Numbered from the stretch's first letter, positions 16,817-25,955 are shown. The stretch: 59,245 bases of DNA from Verrucomicrobiaceae bacterium (GCA_024232965.1 JACKQF010000014.1:1-59245), one strand, 5' to 3'. The notes: generated by a model from the sequence alone, not told the origin. Numbers and translations: made by a program.

Positions 16817-17923
16817 ATGAAGACTCTTCGACTTTTTCCCCTGCTGTGGCTGCCGCTAGCAGTTCACGCCGCTACCTCCCCTGAGATCGATGCCATCCAC
16901 GCGGTAGACCGCGAGGGCAAGGGCAATGAGGCTGCGGCCAAGGCTTGGGCGTCTCTGGCGCAGTCTCCGGGTGCAGAACTCCCTGCGCTATTGGCCGGTA
17001 TGAACGGCGCCAATCCTTTGGCCGAAAACTGGATGCGCGCGGCGATTTCTGTAGTCGCTGATCGTGCGATCGCGGCCAAAGAAATGCCTGTCGCAGCGCT
17101 GAAGACTTTTCTTCTGGATACCAAAAACTCTCCTGATGCGCGGGTGGCGGCCTTTGACCTCATCCAGCGGGCGGACCCAGCGCTGGCTGCAGAAGTGACA
17201 CCGTCTCTGATCGAGGACCCCAGTTCGGACTTGCGTCGGCATCCGGTAGCAAAGTTGATCGAGAAGGGTAACGCCGCAAAAGAAGCGGGGAATGAGGCAG
17301 CTGCCATTGCTGCATGGCAAGAGGGGCTGCAGGGCGCCCGCGATGAAGATCAGATTAAGACGCTGGCAAAGAACCTGCGTGCCGCGAAGCAGGAGGTGGA
17401 TCTGCCAAAACACTTTGGCTTCCTCATGAACTGGCAGCTGATCGCCCCCTTCACGAACGCAGATCGCAAAGGCTTTGATACGATCTTTCCTCCAGAGGAA
17501 AAGGTGGATCTGAGCGCGACCTATCCAGGCAAAGGTGCCGAGGCCAAGTGGCAGGCCTTTACGAGCACGGACGACTACGGGATGATCGATTTCAACAAGC
17601 CCTTCACCATGCTGAAGGAGGTGACGGGCTACGCCTACACTGAGTTCAACTCTGCCGAAGATCGCACTGCTGAACTGCGCCTGGGCTGCAAAAACGGCTG
17701 GAAAGTTTGGCTGAATGGCGAGCTGCTTTTTGGTCGCGACGAGTACCATCGCGGCATGAAGCTGGACCAATACAAGCTGCCGATCCATCTAAAGAAGGGG
17801 AAGAACAGCATCCTCATCAAGTGCTGCCAAAACGAGCAGACGGAACAGTGGACCGTGGAGTGGCAATTCCAAATGCGTGTCTGTGATGCCACCGGCACCG
17901 CCATCCTGCCCGCAGCTGAATAA
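16817..17923 (+). CDS. Exported protein of unknown function, helical repeats plus beta domain
   Basis: The 368-residue product has a signal peptide (about 1-18). Residues 20-200 are Ala-rich and helical, with a HEAT/TPR-like periodicity (AAISVVADRAIAAKEMPVAA, DARVAAFDLIQRA). Residues 205-368 look beta-rich (GFLMNWQLIAPF, LRLGCKNGWKVWLNGELLFG, IHLKKGKNSILIKC), like galactose-binding or PA14-like accessory domains of verrucomicrobial and planctomycetal proteins. No catalytic motif is seen. The next gene, a PQQ-like propeller protein, follows after 26 bases on the same strand, so the pair is probably one operon. Confidence 0.75.
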   Translation: MKTLRLFPLLWLPLAVHAATSPEIDAIHAVDREGKGNEAAAKAWASLAQSPGAELPALLAGMNGANPLAENWMRAAISVVADRAIAAKEMPVAALKTFLLDTKNSPDARVAAFDLIQRADPALAAEVTPSLIEDPSSDLRRHPVAKLIEKGNAAKEAGNEAAAIAAWQEGLQGARDEDQIKTLAKNLRAAKQEVDLPKHFGFLMNWQLIAPFTNADRKGFDTIFPPEEKVDLSATYPGKGAEAKWQAFTSTDDYGMIDFNKPFTMLKEVTGYAYTEFNSAEDRTAELRLGCKNGWKVWLNGELLFGRDEYHRGMKLDQYKLPIHLKKGKNSILIKCCQNEQTEQWTVEWQFQMRVCDATGTAILPAAE

Positions 17924-17949
17924 GTTTCATCCTTCTAATTTTCACGCTC

Positions 17950-19116
17950 ATGATTCGCACGTTTTTATTTTCCGCTATCGTCGCCAGCACGACACTCAGT
18001 CACGCCGATTGGCTGCAATTCCGTGGTCCTGGTGGCTCCGCCGTCTCAACGGACGCAAAGGTGCCCGGCCCAGATATGAAGGTGGCTTGGCAGGCTGATC
18101 TTCCAGGACGTGGGCTTGCAAGCCCCATCGTGGTTGGGGATCGCGTCTTTGTCACTTGCTCAAGCGGACCTGAGCAGGAGAACCTGCATGTCTTTTGTTT
18201 CAATGCAGCGGACGGCAGCAAGCGCTGGGAACGTGTCATGCGCGCCACAGGTCGGACGATGACCCAAAGCAAGACCAGCGTCGCCGCATCGACTCCGTGC
18301 AGCGATGGCAAGAGCGTGTTTGCGCTTTACTCATCCAACGATCTCTTTGCGTTTGATCTGGATGGGAATCTCCAGTGGCTGCGCGGCATCACCTACGACT
18401 ACGCGAATGCCAGCAACAGCCTCGGCATGGCCTCATCGTTGGTGCTGACCGGCGGCACTCTGATTGCCCAATGTGAAAACGATAGCGAGTCTATCGCGCT
18501 GGGCATCGACCCCGCAAATGGCGTGAATCGCTGGAAGATCGAGCGCCCCAAAGCGGCAAACTGGACCAGTGCGGTCGTCTGGAAGGATACCGTGGCGCTG
18601 CAATCCAGCAAGGGTCTCATCGGCATTGATCCGATGACAGGCACGGTGCAATGGAATTACACGGATGGCGCCGCGACGATCCCATCATCCGCCATCGGTA
18701 GCGATGCGATCTACATTCCCTCCAATGGTGTGACCGCCGTCGTCCCTGAGGACGGCTCAACGACGCAGCTCTGGCGTGCATCGGGTCTGAAACCGGGCAC
18801 TGGAAGCCCCTTGGTTTTGAATGATGCGCTCTACGTGCTCAACGGTGCCGGGGTGATGATCAAGGCTTCGCTAGCAAACGGTGACGAAGCCTGGAAACTG
18901 CGACTCAGCGGACCGTTCAGCGGGTCACCCGTGGCGGCAGGCAAGTACCTCTACATCGCCAGCGAGCGAGGTGCCTTTCAGGTCGTCGATACGACCGCAG
19001 CAGAAGGTGAGGTGGTCTGCACCGTGGAATTGAAGGAAACCATCCTTTGCACGCCAGCCATCAGCGGTGGCGCTGTGTACGTCCGCAGCGATGGCCACCT
19101 CTGGAAGCTCCAGTGA
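17950..19116 (+). CDS. Exported PQQ-like beta-propeller protein
   Basis: The 388-residue product has a signal peptide (about 1-19) and starts its mature part with DWLQFRGPGG, a hallmark of the large PQQ-like propeller family of planctomycetes and verrucomicrobia. Repeats of the AxDGxxxW type follow (NAADGSKRWE, DLDGNLQWLRG, DPANGVNRWKI, DPMTGTVQWNY). The quinone-dependent dehydrogenase residues are not evident, so a structural or binding role like BamB is more likely than catalysis. It ends three bases from the convergent PEP-CTERM gene. Confidence 0.85.
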   Translation: MIRTFLFSAIVASTTLSHADWLQFRGPGGSAVSTDAKVPGPDMKVAWQADLPGRGLASPIVVGDRVFVTCSSGPEQENLHVFCFNAADGSKRWERVMRATGRTMTQSKTSVAASTPCSDGKSVFALYSSNDLFAFDLDGNLQWLRGITYDYANASNSLGMASSLVLTGGTLIAQCENDSESIALGIDPANGVNRWKIERPKAANWTSAVVWKDTVALQSSKGLIGIDPMTGTVQWNYTDGAATIPSSAIGSDAIYIPSNGVTAVVPEDGSTTQLWRASGLKPGTGSPLVLNDALYVLNGAGVMIKASLANGDEAWKLRLSGPFSGSPVAAGKYLYIASERGAFQVVDTTAAEGEVVCTVELKETILCTPAISGGAVYVRSDGHLWKLQ

Positions 19117-19119
19117 CGC

Positions 19120-20193
19120 TCAACGGCGGCGACGTCCACCCAGCCACACTAACCCAAAAACAGCCAGCAATGCCCCTGCTGGCTCCGGCACTGGCGTGAC
19201 ATTGAAACTAAAGTCGTCGAAGTAGTTTTTGTAACTGACCGAAGGGGAGGGCAATGCGCCGCCCTCGAGATCCCAGTCCAAACCCGCCAAAGCACCCGCA
19301 TCGAGCCCGATCGGTGCGGCACTAAAAATGGAGACCTGTGACCCCAGCGTGAAGGTATTGTCATCAAACGCACTAACCCCGAGACTGATCCAATCCGAGC
19401 CTGTATCCACAGCGACGGACACCTGCGACCACCCTTGCGATCCGACGTTGTAACTCGTCGTCTGCCAGTCACCGCCCGGCATGCGGTATTGGAGGAAGTT
19501 GTCCCCAGTGTAGCCGACTTCGAGGAGCGTCATGCCGTTTGCATCGCGTAGGCCGAGGCCCAGCATGTGGCCAGTGTACTCGTCGTCCCAATCAGTCGGG
19601 CACAGCCAAAAGGACATCTGCACAATGGATGAGACGGTTGTCGTCGGGTTCACGCCGTTGAAATCCCGTGAATCAAACGAGTATTGATAGGCGAGACTCG
19701 TGTCAGACCCATAAAGATTCAGCACCTGCTGTCCGGTGTGTGCACTGCCGACGCGATAGGCTTCGACATAATTGCGCGTCGTTCCGTAGTAGTACGGCGC
19801 GTCCAGATCCTCCTGCAGTCGGCCCCCGGCAATCGCCTTCCAAAGTCCCGAATTATCCAAAATATCCAACGCTACGCCACCAGGGCCCCCATTCGTTGTC
19901 CCATATTGGCCGGCATTGTAGCGGGACAGATCCGCGCCATGAGTGCCATCGCCAAGAGTGTTTGGGTAGGCACCAGGGGCTACGACACCGGTAAACCCAC
20001 TGCCAGGATTGTTGTTCAGATAGAATTGCGCATCGCCCCCGAGATTCAGTGACGTGATTTGGCCGTTGGCCGGAACTCGATAACCATCCAGCTCTTCAAA
20101 ACTGCCCAGGTAAGCGTGCGCCGTCCCGGTCAATCCGCTGAAGATCGACAAACAAGCAAACGCCCGACAGGCAATCTGAATGATATTTTTCAT
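19120..20193 (-). CDS. PEP-CTERM sorted exported protein
   Basis: The 357-residue product has a signal peptide (about 1-27) and a C-terminal PEP-CTERM signal: PVPEPAG, a hydrophobic stretch, then the Arg-rich end GGRRRR. Such proteins are handled by an exosortase, which is not in this window, and reach the surface or matrix. The body is Gly/Tyr/Asp-rich and beta-like with no recognised catalytic motif. The upstream region is strongly AT-rich (TTATTATAATAATCATAAT), unlike its GC-rich surroundings. Confidence 0.88.
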   Translation of the reverse strand: MKNIIQIACRAFACLSIFSGLTGTAHAYLGSFEELDGYRVPANGQITSLNLGGDAQFYLNNNPGSGFTGVVAPGAYPNTLGDGTHGADLSRYNAGQYGTTNGGPGGVALDILDNSGLWKAIAGGRLQEDLDAPYYYGTTRNYVEAYRVGSAHTGQQVLNLYGSDTSLAYQYSFDSRDFNGVNPTTTVSSIVQMSFWLCPTDWDDEYTGHMLGLGLRDANGMTLLEVGYTGDNFLQYRMPGGDWQTTSYNVGSQGWSQVSVAVDTGSDWISLGVSAFDDNTFTLGSQVSIFSAAPIGLDAGALAGLDWDLEGGALPSPSVSYKNYFDDFSFNVTPVPEPAGALLAVFGLVWLGGRRRR

Positions 20194-20325
20194 TGTTTAT
20201 TATAATAATCATAATCTTATCTGCCGCAACTTATATCTCAGGTTGCTGAACTACCCTGCCCTGATCATTCCCTTTGCCGCCTGCCTCCAGCGCTGGTAGC
20301 GTGGGGGCGTAAAGGAATTCTCCCA

Positions 20326-20646
20326 ATGCCTGACGACACCGACGAAACGGCCCCGGCCGAAAAAGCCCACCGGATCGAGATCCGGCCCCGCCTGCCTGGG
20401 CCCCGGCATGCAGAAGCGGAGTCATCGCCCGCATCTGAATTTCCGCTCAATTTCACCTGCCCAGCCTGTGGTAACATGATGCAGACTCCAGCCGGGGTAG
20501 GCGGCACCAGCCACCAGTGTCCTTCTTGTCAGGCTTGGGTGATCCCGCCACAACTGATCCGAAAAGCACTCTCTTCCCGGACCGAGGGGAAGAGCCACCT
20601 GCCGCCACCTCGCAAGACTGGGACGCACTCGATGCTCGATAGCTGA
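20326..20646 (+). CDS. Small zinc-ribbon protein
   Basis: The 106-residue product has an acidic and proline-rich N-terminal half and a four-cysteine zinc ribbon (CPACG at about 46-50 and CPSC at about 65-68) with a His just before the second pair. No signal peptide is seen, so it is probably cytoplasmic. Zinc ribbons of this sort occur in MJ0042-type and general nucleic-acid or protein-binding proteins; the function is not known. AAAGGA lies 9 bases before the start. It ends eight bases before the convergent galE gene. Confidence 0.7.
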   Translation: MPDDTDETAPAEKAHRIEIRPRLPGPRHAEAESSPASEFPLNFTCPACGNMMQTPAGVGGTSHQCPSCQAWVIPPQLIRKALSSRTEGKSHLPPPRKTGTHSMLDS

Positions 20647-20654
20647 GCCAGAGA

Positions 20655-21659
20655 CTACTTTTCGTAGCGCCCGCCGCGAGGGCCAGAGAGCCAGCGCCAG
20701 GCAGACTCGATGTGGCTACGGGGATCTTTGTGCTGTGCCTCCCAGCCCAGCACTTCCTTTGCTTTTGCTGGCTGACAGATCAATTCCGATGGATCGCCAG
20801 CGCGCCGGGGCCCATAGCTGACCGGCACCTTTTGTCCGGTGACCTCTTCTGCTGTGGAGATGATCTCTTTCACCGAGAATCCCCTGCCCGTCCCCAGATT
20901 CACCGCTGTGGTCTCGCCACCGCGACGTAGATAATCCAGTGCCAATGCATGAGCACTGGCGAGGTCGCAGACGTGGATGTAATCGCGGATGCAAGTGCCG
21001 TCTGGCGTCGGATAATCCGTGCCAAACACCGTGATCGTATCAATCTCCCCACGGATCGCCATCAGGATGCGCGGAATCAGGTGGGTCTCAGGATCGTGAT
21101 CCTCGCCGATCGCGCCCTCGGGATCGCAACCGCTGGCATTAAAGTAGCGCAGGAAGACACACTCCAGACCCCAGGCGCGGCCGCAATCCTTGAGGACCCG
21201 CTCCAGCATGAGCTTGCTGGCACCGTAAGGGTTCACGGGATTCTGAGGGTGGGATTCGTCCATGGGCATCTGCACCGGATCGCCGTACGTGGCGCAGGTG
21301 GAAGAAAAGATAAAACGCTTGCAGCCATGGCGCTGCATGGCCTCCAGCACGGTTAACGGAGCACACACGTTGTTGCGATAGTACTTCAGCGGATCTTCCA
21401 CAGACTCGCCCACATAGCAGAATGCAGCAAAATGCAGAACCGCCTCGGGCTTGTGCTCCGCAAAGACCTGCTCCACGACAGCGGAATCGCTCATGTCACC
21501 CTTCACAAAGGTCACTCGATCGTGATCAAGCGCGTCCAGATGGCCAAAAACGAGACTGTCCAGCACCACGATGCGCTCCCCCATGCCCAGCAAATGCTTC
21601 ACGGTGTGGGATCCGATGTAGCCTGCGCCGCCTGTAACTAAAAGTGTGCCTTTTGACAT
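20655..21659 (-). CDS. galE: UDP-glucose 4-epimerase
   Basis: The 334-residue product is an extended short-chain dehydrogenase: TGGAGYIGSH at about 8-17 for NAD, the catalytic YGASK (Tyr and Lys), and RYFNASGCDPEG, RDYIHVCDLASAH and NLGTGRGFSV, all typical of GalE. It interconverts UDP-glucose and UDP-galactose for sugar use and surface polysaccharide synthesis. The ATG at 21659 starts just before the Rossmann motif; the frame extends to 21716 without family similarity. Confidence 0.93.
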   Translation of the reverse strand: MSKGTLLVTGGAGYIGSHTVKHLLGMGERIVVLDSLVFGHLDALDHDRVTFVKGDMSDSAVVEQVFAEHKPEAVLHFAAFCYVGESVEDPLKYYRNNVCAPLTVLEAMQRHGCKRFIFSSTCATYGDPVQMPMDESHPQNPVNPYGASKLMLERVLKDCGRAWGLECVFLRYFNASGCDPEGAIGEDHDPETHLIPRILMAIRGEIDTITVFGTDYPTPDGTCIRDYIHVCDLASAHALALDYLRRGGETTAVNLGTGRGFSVKEIISTAEEVTGQKVPVSYGPRRAGDPSELICQPAKAKEVLGWEAQHKDPRSHIESAWRWLSGPRGGRYEK

Positions 21660-21790
21660 CTGGCAATCTGCCGGATGACCCGTCACCGCGCAACCGACAG
21701 ATGACCCGCCACCCAATTAGGGGGGCATTGTCCGGCGACTTCTTCATTCAAGTTGACCCGCCCGACCTCCCCTCTAGTCTTGGTGTCACT

Positions 21791-22948
21791 ATGGAAATCG
21801 TCAGACTCGGAATTGTCGGCCTCGGCAACATGGGCAAGGCCCATCTCAATAACATTCGGTCCGGCAAAGTCCCCGGCATGCGCGTCACCGCCATGTGCGA
21901 GAGCTTTGGCACCCTGCCATCCCAGCTTGAGGGAGAGCACCCCTTCACTGACGTCAGCGAAATGATCCGCTCTGGCCGCATCGACGCCATCCTGATCTGC
22001 ACCCCCCACTTTTCCCACACCACCATCGGTATCGAGGCCCTCCAAGCCGGGCTGCACGTCCTGGTGGAAAAGCCCATCTCCGTCCACAAGGCAGATTGCG
22101 AGCGCCTCATCGCCGCCCACACCGACAAGAGCAAGATCTTTGCCGCCATGTTTAACATGCGCACCAATGCCTGCTTCAAGAAGCTGAAGGACCTCATCGA
22201 CAGTGGCGAGGTCGGCGAAGTCCGCCGCGTCCATTGGGAAGTCACCAACTGGTTCCGCACCAACTACTACTACGCCACTGGCGGCTGGCGCGGCACTTGG
22301 AAGGGCGAGGGCGGCGGCGTTCTCATGAACCAGTGCCCACACAATCTCGACCTCTTCCAGTGGCTGTTTGGCATGCCGCAAAAGATCCGCGGGTTCTGCA
22401 AATTTGGCCGCTTCCACGAAATCGAAGTCGAAGACGACGTCACCGCTGTGATGGAATACGACAACGGCACCACCGCTACCTTCATCACCAGCACGGGCGA
22501 GGCCCCCGGCGTCAACAAGTTGGAAATCTCCGCCGAGCAGGGTCGCATCACCGTCACCGATGGCACCCACATCCACTTCCAGCGCAATCGCACCCCCATG
22601 AGCAAATTCTGCATGGAGGCAGAGGCCGCCTTTGCCATGCCGGAGTCCTGGCACATGGACATCCCCGTCGGAGACGCCGGCGGCCAGCACGTCGAGATCC
22701 TCCAGAACTTCACCAACGCCATCCTCAATGGTGAAAAGCTCCTCTCCCCTGCCGAAGAAGGCATTCGTAGCGTTGAACTGGCGAATGCCATCCTCCTTTC
22801 CACCTGGCAAGACAAAGCCATCGAACTCCCGATGAGCTCCGCCGACTATGAGCGGATCCTCATCGAGAAGGGGGAAAAATCCACCTTCCAGAAGACCAAA
22901 GTCGTCGCCAAAGCCACCGCCGACGACTTCGCCAAAAGTTTCCGCTAG
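21791..22948 (+). CDS. Gfo/Idh/MocA family oxidoreductase
   Basis: The 385-residue product has an N-terminal Rossmann fold (RLGIVGLGNMGKAH), the family motif EKPIS with its conserved lysine, then GGWRGTWKGEGGGVLMNQCPHNLDLFQW with the His and Asn positions of the active-site region. These enzymes oxidise or epimerise sugars and inositols with NAD(P). No signal peptide is visible, so it is cytoplasmic. The ATG at 21791 was preferred to a longer frame to 21644, which overlaps the galE start. A strong terminator lies just after the stop, inside the convergent gene. Confidence 0.9.
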   Translation: MEIVRLGIVGLGNMGKAHLNNIRSGKVPGMRVTAMCESFGTLPSQLEGEHPFTDVSEMIRSGRIDAILICTPHFSHTTIGIEALQAGLHVLVEKPISVHKADCERLIAAHTDKSKIFAAMFNMRTNACFKKLKDLIDSGEVGEVRRVHWEVTNWFRTNYYYATGGWRGTWKGEGGGVLMNQCPHNLDLFQWLFGMPQKIRGFCKFGRFHEIEVEDDVTAVMEYDNGTTATFITSTGEAPGVNKLEISAEQGRITVTDGTHIHFQRNRTPMSKFCMEAEAAFAMPESWHMDIPVGDAGGQHVEILQNFTNAILNGEKLLSPAEEGIRSVELANAILLSTWQDKAIELPMSSADYERILIEKGEKSTFQKTKVVAKATADDFAKSFR

Positions 22949-22950
22949 AA

Positions 22951-23664
22951 TCAGGGCTTCAGAACGCGTGCTGTGACAAAACACAGCACGCGTTTTGTTT
23001 TGTCAGGTGCCCCATCTTCATTCGGCGGCTGATGGATGCCCAGCAGAGCACTGCCACCGTTCTGCACTTGGACCGATGTTTGGACCTTGATCGAATAAAA
23101 GCGTGGCATTTCTTGCAACCCACGCTCCCCAGTTTCATGCGGCAACGAAGCGGTCGGTTTGTCACCGAGGAAAATCGTTAACTCCGGAGCTAAATTCAGG
23201 TCGATCAAAGAGCCATCGGGACTGAGGACCGGATCCACCTCGCAGCGCACGCCCGCAGGTCGCATCTCAAACGCTGTGGCCGTCGGCAGATCTACGCCAG
23301 TGAGCCCTGCAGGCACCGATGGACTGTTTTCGGCACGGCCCTTAGCCGGGTCAAACTCCGTCGCGTAGATATGTTCATCCACAGACTCCGCTGTCGCCCT
23401 TTGCCCGGACTTCGTCGTCACCAATGCCTCCCCCACGACCGAGCCTTTTCCATCCTGGAGGAGCCCCTCCAGCGCCTTGCGCCATTGCTGCCCATCAGCT
23501 GGCACCGTCTCCCCATGCATCAGGAGCAGCGTGTCCGCAGCCGACATCTCCACAAACTCCAGGTGGATCAGGATATTCGGGGGTGGTGGTGGCAGTTGAT
23601 TTTGAGCCATGCCCCAAGGGGTTACAAGAAGGCAGAACGACAGCGTGGTTAGGATAGATTTCAT
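22951..23664 (-). CDS. Exported protein with secretin-like C-terminal domain
   Basis: The 237-residue product has a signal peptide (about 1-20). The second half (GVRCEVDPVLSPDGSLIDL and VQNGGSALLGIHQPPN, then KRVLCFVTARVL) matches the pattern of the type II/III secretin homology region, but the protein is far shorter than a pore-forming secretin. Small exported proteins with a lone secretin-like domain are common in this phylum; their role is unknown. The ATG at 23664 is used (a TTG lies directly upstream). It follows the DUF1549 gene with a 20-base gap, suggesting an operon. Its last codons also form the terminator of the convergent gene. Confidence 0.65.
   Translation of the reverse strand: MKSILTTLSFCLLVTPWGMAQNQLPPPPPNILIHLEFVEMSAADTLLLMHGETVPADGQQWRKALEGLLQDGKGSVVGEALVTTKSGQRATAESVDEHIYATEFDPAKGRAENSPSVPAGLTGVDLPTATAFEMRPAGVRCEVDPVLSPDGSLIDLNLAPELTIFLGDKPTASLPHETGERGLQEMPRFYSIKVQTSVQVQNGGSALLGIHQPPNEDGAPDKTKRVLCFVTARVLKP
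22963..23003 (+). terminator. Terminator of the oxidoreductase gene, inside convergent CDS
   Basis: A 13-bp perfect stem (AACGCGTGCTGTG with CACAGCACGCGTT, loop ACAAAA) followed by TTGTTTTGT lies 15 bases after the oxidoreductase stop. The same bases encode the C-terminal part of the secretin-like protein on the minus strand. The T-rich tail is only on the plus strand, so it should terminate plus-strand transcription. Confidence 0.85.
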
Positions 23665-23684
23665 CAAAGAATAGACGGTATGGA

Positions 23685-25535
23685 TTAGTGGTTGAAGAGA
23701 AATTCCGACGTGTTGATCAAGGCCCAGGCAATGTCCGCACCAGAGCCGCCAGCCACTAAATGGCGATCAGCGACAGCCAGTTCGGATGCCTGTGGGTCGC
23801 GAGACAACACCGCGCGGAACAGCCGTCGGGTGATCGCCTCCGAATCCGTTAGCCATCCATCCGGGCCACCCAGATTCTTTGCAGCGCGCGAGACCGAATC
23901 TCCGCCGGAGATGAGACGGGTGATGGAAAAGGAGATCAGCGGCATGCTCTCATCCGTCCACTCGCGACTGCCGCGTCCCAAGATTCGCAGAGCATGATCG
24001 GCGGCTGGCACCTGACTCAGATCAATGGACATCACCTTTGCCTCCAGAGGCGCATCGTCCGGCTGCCATTCGACCCAGGTATCCCAAACCACCTCCGCAG
24101 GAATTCGGCGCACCAATGGGGCCAGCCGCTCCAATGGTGAATAGACATCCAGATCCATCGCCTCGCGCTGGTAGGCGAGCGTCCGTGCCACGATCCTGGT
24201 CATCTCTCGCAAATCGAACTTACAGGCGATGAACTCATCACGCAGTGCGAGAAAGAGTGGATCCTTCTCAGCACCGTCAAAGTCTCCCCTCCGTCCCCAG
24301 CTGCCCGAAGATTCGCGACAATCCATGCCACGCATCATTTCAGTCAGCACGACCGCAGTCTTCGCTTCCTCACGCCAGTTGATCTGCACTTCCGGGCTCA
24401 CCGGCCCAAAAAGCCAGGTCCACACCCTCGCGGCCCCGGCCAGGGCAAACCGTGGATTGCGGGGTGCCGTCACCCACGTCGCCAGCTTCTCCTGCTGGCT
24501 CATTCCCGCCCGCTGGATCGACATCCATTTGTCCTGGGCTCTTTGCTGGGCATTGAAAAACAGAAACTGCGGCCGCACCAACTGCCCCGGCTTTCCATCG
24601 CGATATTTGTAATCTGCCGGCAAGAGAACCCCCGTCGCATGAGGGTTCTCCGACAAAACCAATTCCTCGTTCCTTTGAAGGTTTCGGAAAAGCTGCGTCG
24701 TCTTCGACGAATTCGGCCAAAGTTCCCCAGCATCCATTTCAATTTCCAACGCCACCTCACTCCGTGCCTTGCGTTTCCCCACGGGGCGGGCACCCGGCAG
24801 GAGCGTCTTCGGCGCAGCGGCCTCAAAAGCCGTCATTCGTGACGACGAACCGCCGGAGGGAACCCTAGCCACCCGGACTCCAGCGAAACAAGCCGCAAAC
24901 TGGTAAAACTGCATCTGTGTCCAATTGGCATAGGCATGATCGTGGCAGGCCGCACAGTGAATGTCCTCGCCCAACAAACCGCGCGTCATTTCATCCGTCG
25001 TCACCAACAGATCGCCAGCGTCGCGCAGCAAAAAACCCGTCGCAGGATTCTCCGCTAAACTGCCCTTCGCCAGCAGCAATCGACGGACCAACTCATCCAG
25101 CGGCATGTTCCTGCGGATCGCGTCTTTGAGCCAATCGATGTAAGGTTTCTGCGAAGCCCCCAGCACCTCATCCTTCACCCGCAGCGTGTCCGCCATGCGT
25201 TGAAATCGAAGATCCGCCGCCCCCTGCTCAAGCAAGAGCCGATCCACCCATCTCGCCCGTTTGTCCGCCGCGCCATCACTGCCAAAAGCCTCCACCTCCT
25301 CCACCGTCGGCAACCGCCCCGCCAGATCCACACAGGCCCGACGCAGGAAGGTCGCATCATTCACCAAAGGCGGCACCACCAGGTCGTCCCCCGGCTTCGC
25401 TCTCTCGATCATCGCGCAATCCAGCCGATCCGCCGCCGCCTGGACGGCTGCATCATCCAGTCGCCAACCGTCATCCGCCATCAAGGTACAAGCCATCGCC
25501 AGGGCAATCATTGGAAACAGGGAGGCGCGGTTCAT
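23685..25535 (-). CDS. DUF1549/DUF1553 exported protein with CxxCH motif
   Basis: The 616-residue product has a signal peptide, then DUF1549 (VVPPLVNDATFLRRACVDLAG, typical start), a heme-c-like CAACH in the segment LLGEDIHCAACHDHAY, and DUF1553 towards the C-terminus (PRNPRFALAGAARVWTWLFG, FRAVLSRDPQASELAVADRH). These planctomycete/verrucomicrobial proteins usually pair with a DUF1501 gene; here none follows. Instead a small secretin-like gene lies downstream. The ATG at 25535 gives the best signal peptide. The function is unknown; a role in polysaccharide or redox work outside the cytoplasm has been proposed from context in other genomes. Confidence 0.88.
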   Translation of the reverse strand: MNRASLFPMIALAMACTLMADDGWRLDDAAVQAAADRLDCAMIERAKPGDDLVVPPLVNDATFLRRACVDLAGRLPTVEEVEAFGSDGAADKRARWVDRLLLEQGAADLRFQRMADTLRVKDEVLGASQKPYIDWLKDAIRRNMPLDELVRRLLLAKGSLAENPATGFLLRDAGDLLVTTDEMTRGLLGEDIHCAACHDHAYANWTQMQFYQFAACFAGVRVARVPSGGSSSRMTAFEAAAPKTLLPGARPVGKRKARSEVALEIEMDAGELWPNSSKTTQLFRNLQRNEELVLSENPHATGVLLPADYKYRDGKPGQLVRPQFLFFNAQQRAQDKWMSIQRAGMSQQEKLATWVTAPRNPRFALAGAARVWTWLFGPVSPEVQINWREEAKTAVVLTEMMRGMDCRESSGSWGRRGDFDGAEKDPLFLALRDEFIACKFDLREMTRIVARTLAYQREAMDLDVYSPLERLAPLVRRIPAEVVWDTWVEWQPDDAPLEAKVMSIDLSQVPAADHALRILGRGSREWTDESMPLISFSITRLISGGDSVSRAAKNLGGPDGWLTDSEAITRRLFRAVLSRDPQASELAVADRHLVAGGSGADIAWALINTSEFLFNH

Positions 25536-25644
25536 ACCCAAGCAACGCACCGCGCCATCAAAAGATTAGGAGACACTTTTTGGCGGTGCCTGAGCGAATG
25601 ATCCTCCTTTGCAATACCAGCCTCGATATCGTAAGGTGGCTCCC

Positions 25645-25902
25645 ATGCGACAGTATCGTCCCACCATCGAGCAGCTCAAGAAGCGCTACTCCTCCGACAT
25701 GGCTCGGCGGAAGATGCAAGAGCGCCGCGACGCCGCAAGGGATCCATCCGCCAAACGAACCCGCATTCCAGACAACTCCGAGCCGTGGTTGCCACATCCG
25801 CCACGCAACGTGGAGGAGTGCGCATGGATTTCCGAACAAACAAAGCGCAATATCGAAAAATGGCAGACGATCTTCCCAAGAATCTTTTCATCCGCCGGTT
25901 AG
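25645..25902 (+). CDS. Small basic hypothetical protein
   Basis: The 85-residue product (MRQYRPTIEQLKKRY start) is rich in Lys, Arg and Glu with helical character and no signal or membrane segment. AAGGTGG lies before the start codon. I do not recognise a family. A second reading frame from 25824 to 25943 gives a strongly protein-like helical tail overlapping its end, so the true gene may be frameshifted near 25860. It is divergent from the DUF1549 gene. Confidence 0.45.
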   Translation: MRQYRPTIEQLKKRYSSDMARRKMQERRDAARDPSAKRTRIPDNSEPWLPHPPRNVEECAWISEQTKRNIEKWQTIFPRIFSSAG

Positions 25903-25943
25903 CCAAGGAGTACCGCGATATCCTCGCAAAAAAGCGGGAGTAG
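25824..25943 (+). CDS. Possible overlapping micro-ORF or frameshifted tail
   Basis: This frame encodes 39 residues starting MDFRTNKAQYRK and ending in a charged helix with RRLAKEYRDILAKKRE. It overlaps the end of the 25645 gene by 79 bases in another frame. It may be a separate small protein, or the original C-terminus of the 25645 gene reached by a frameshift around the AAAAA run at 25856-25860. Confidence 0.25.
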   Translation: MDFRTNKAQYRKMADDLPKNLFIRRLAKEYRDILAKKRE

Positions 25944-25955
25944 CAGCCGCTGCCT

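Noticed and set aside
21683..22984. A 433-codon minus-strand frame opposite the oxidoreductase
   Set aside because: The plus strand encodes a complete Gfo/Idh/MocA enzyme with its motifs; the antisense product is low-complexity (rich in Gly, Asp and Val).
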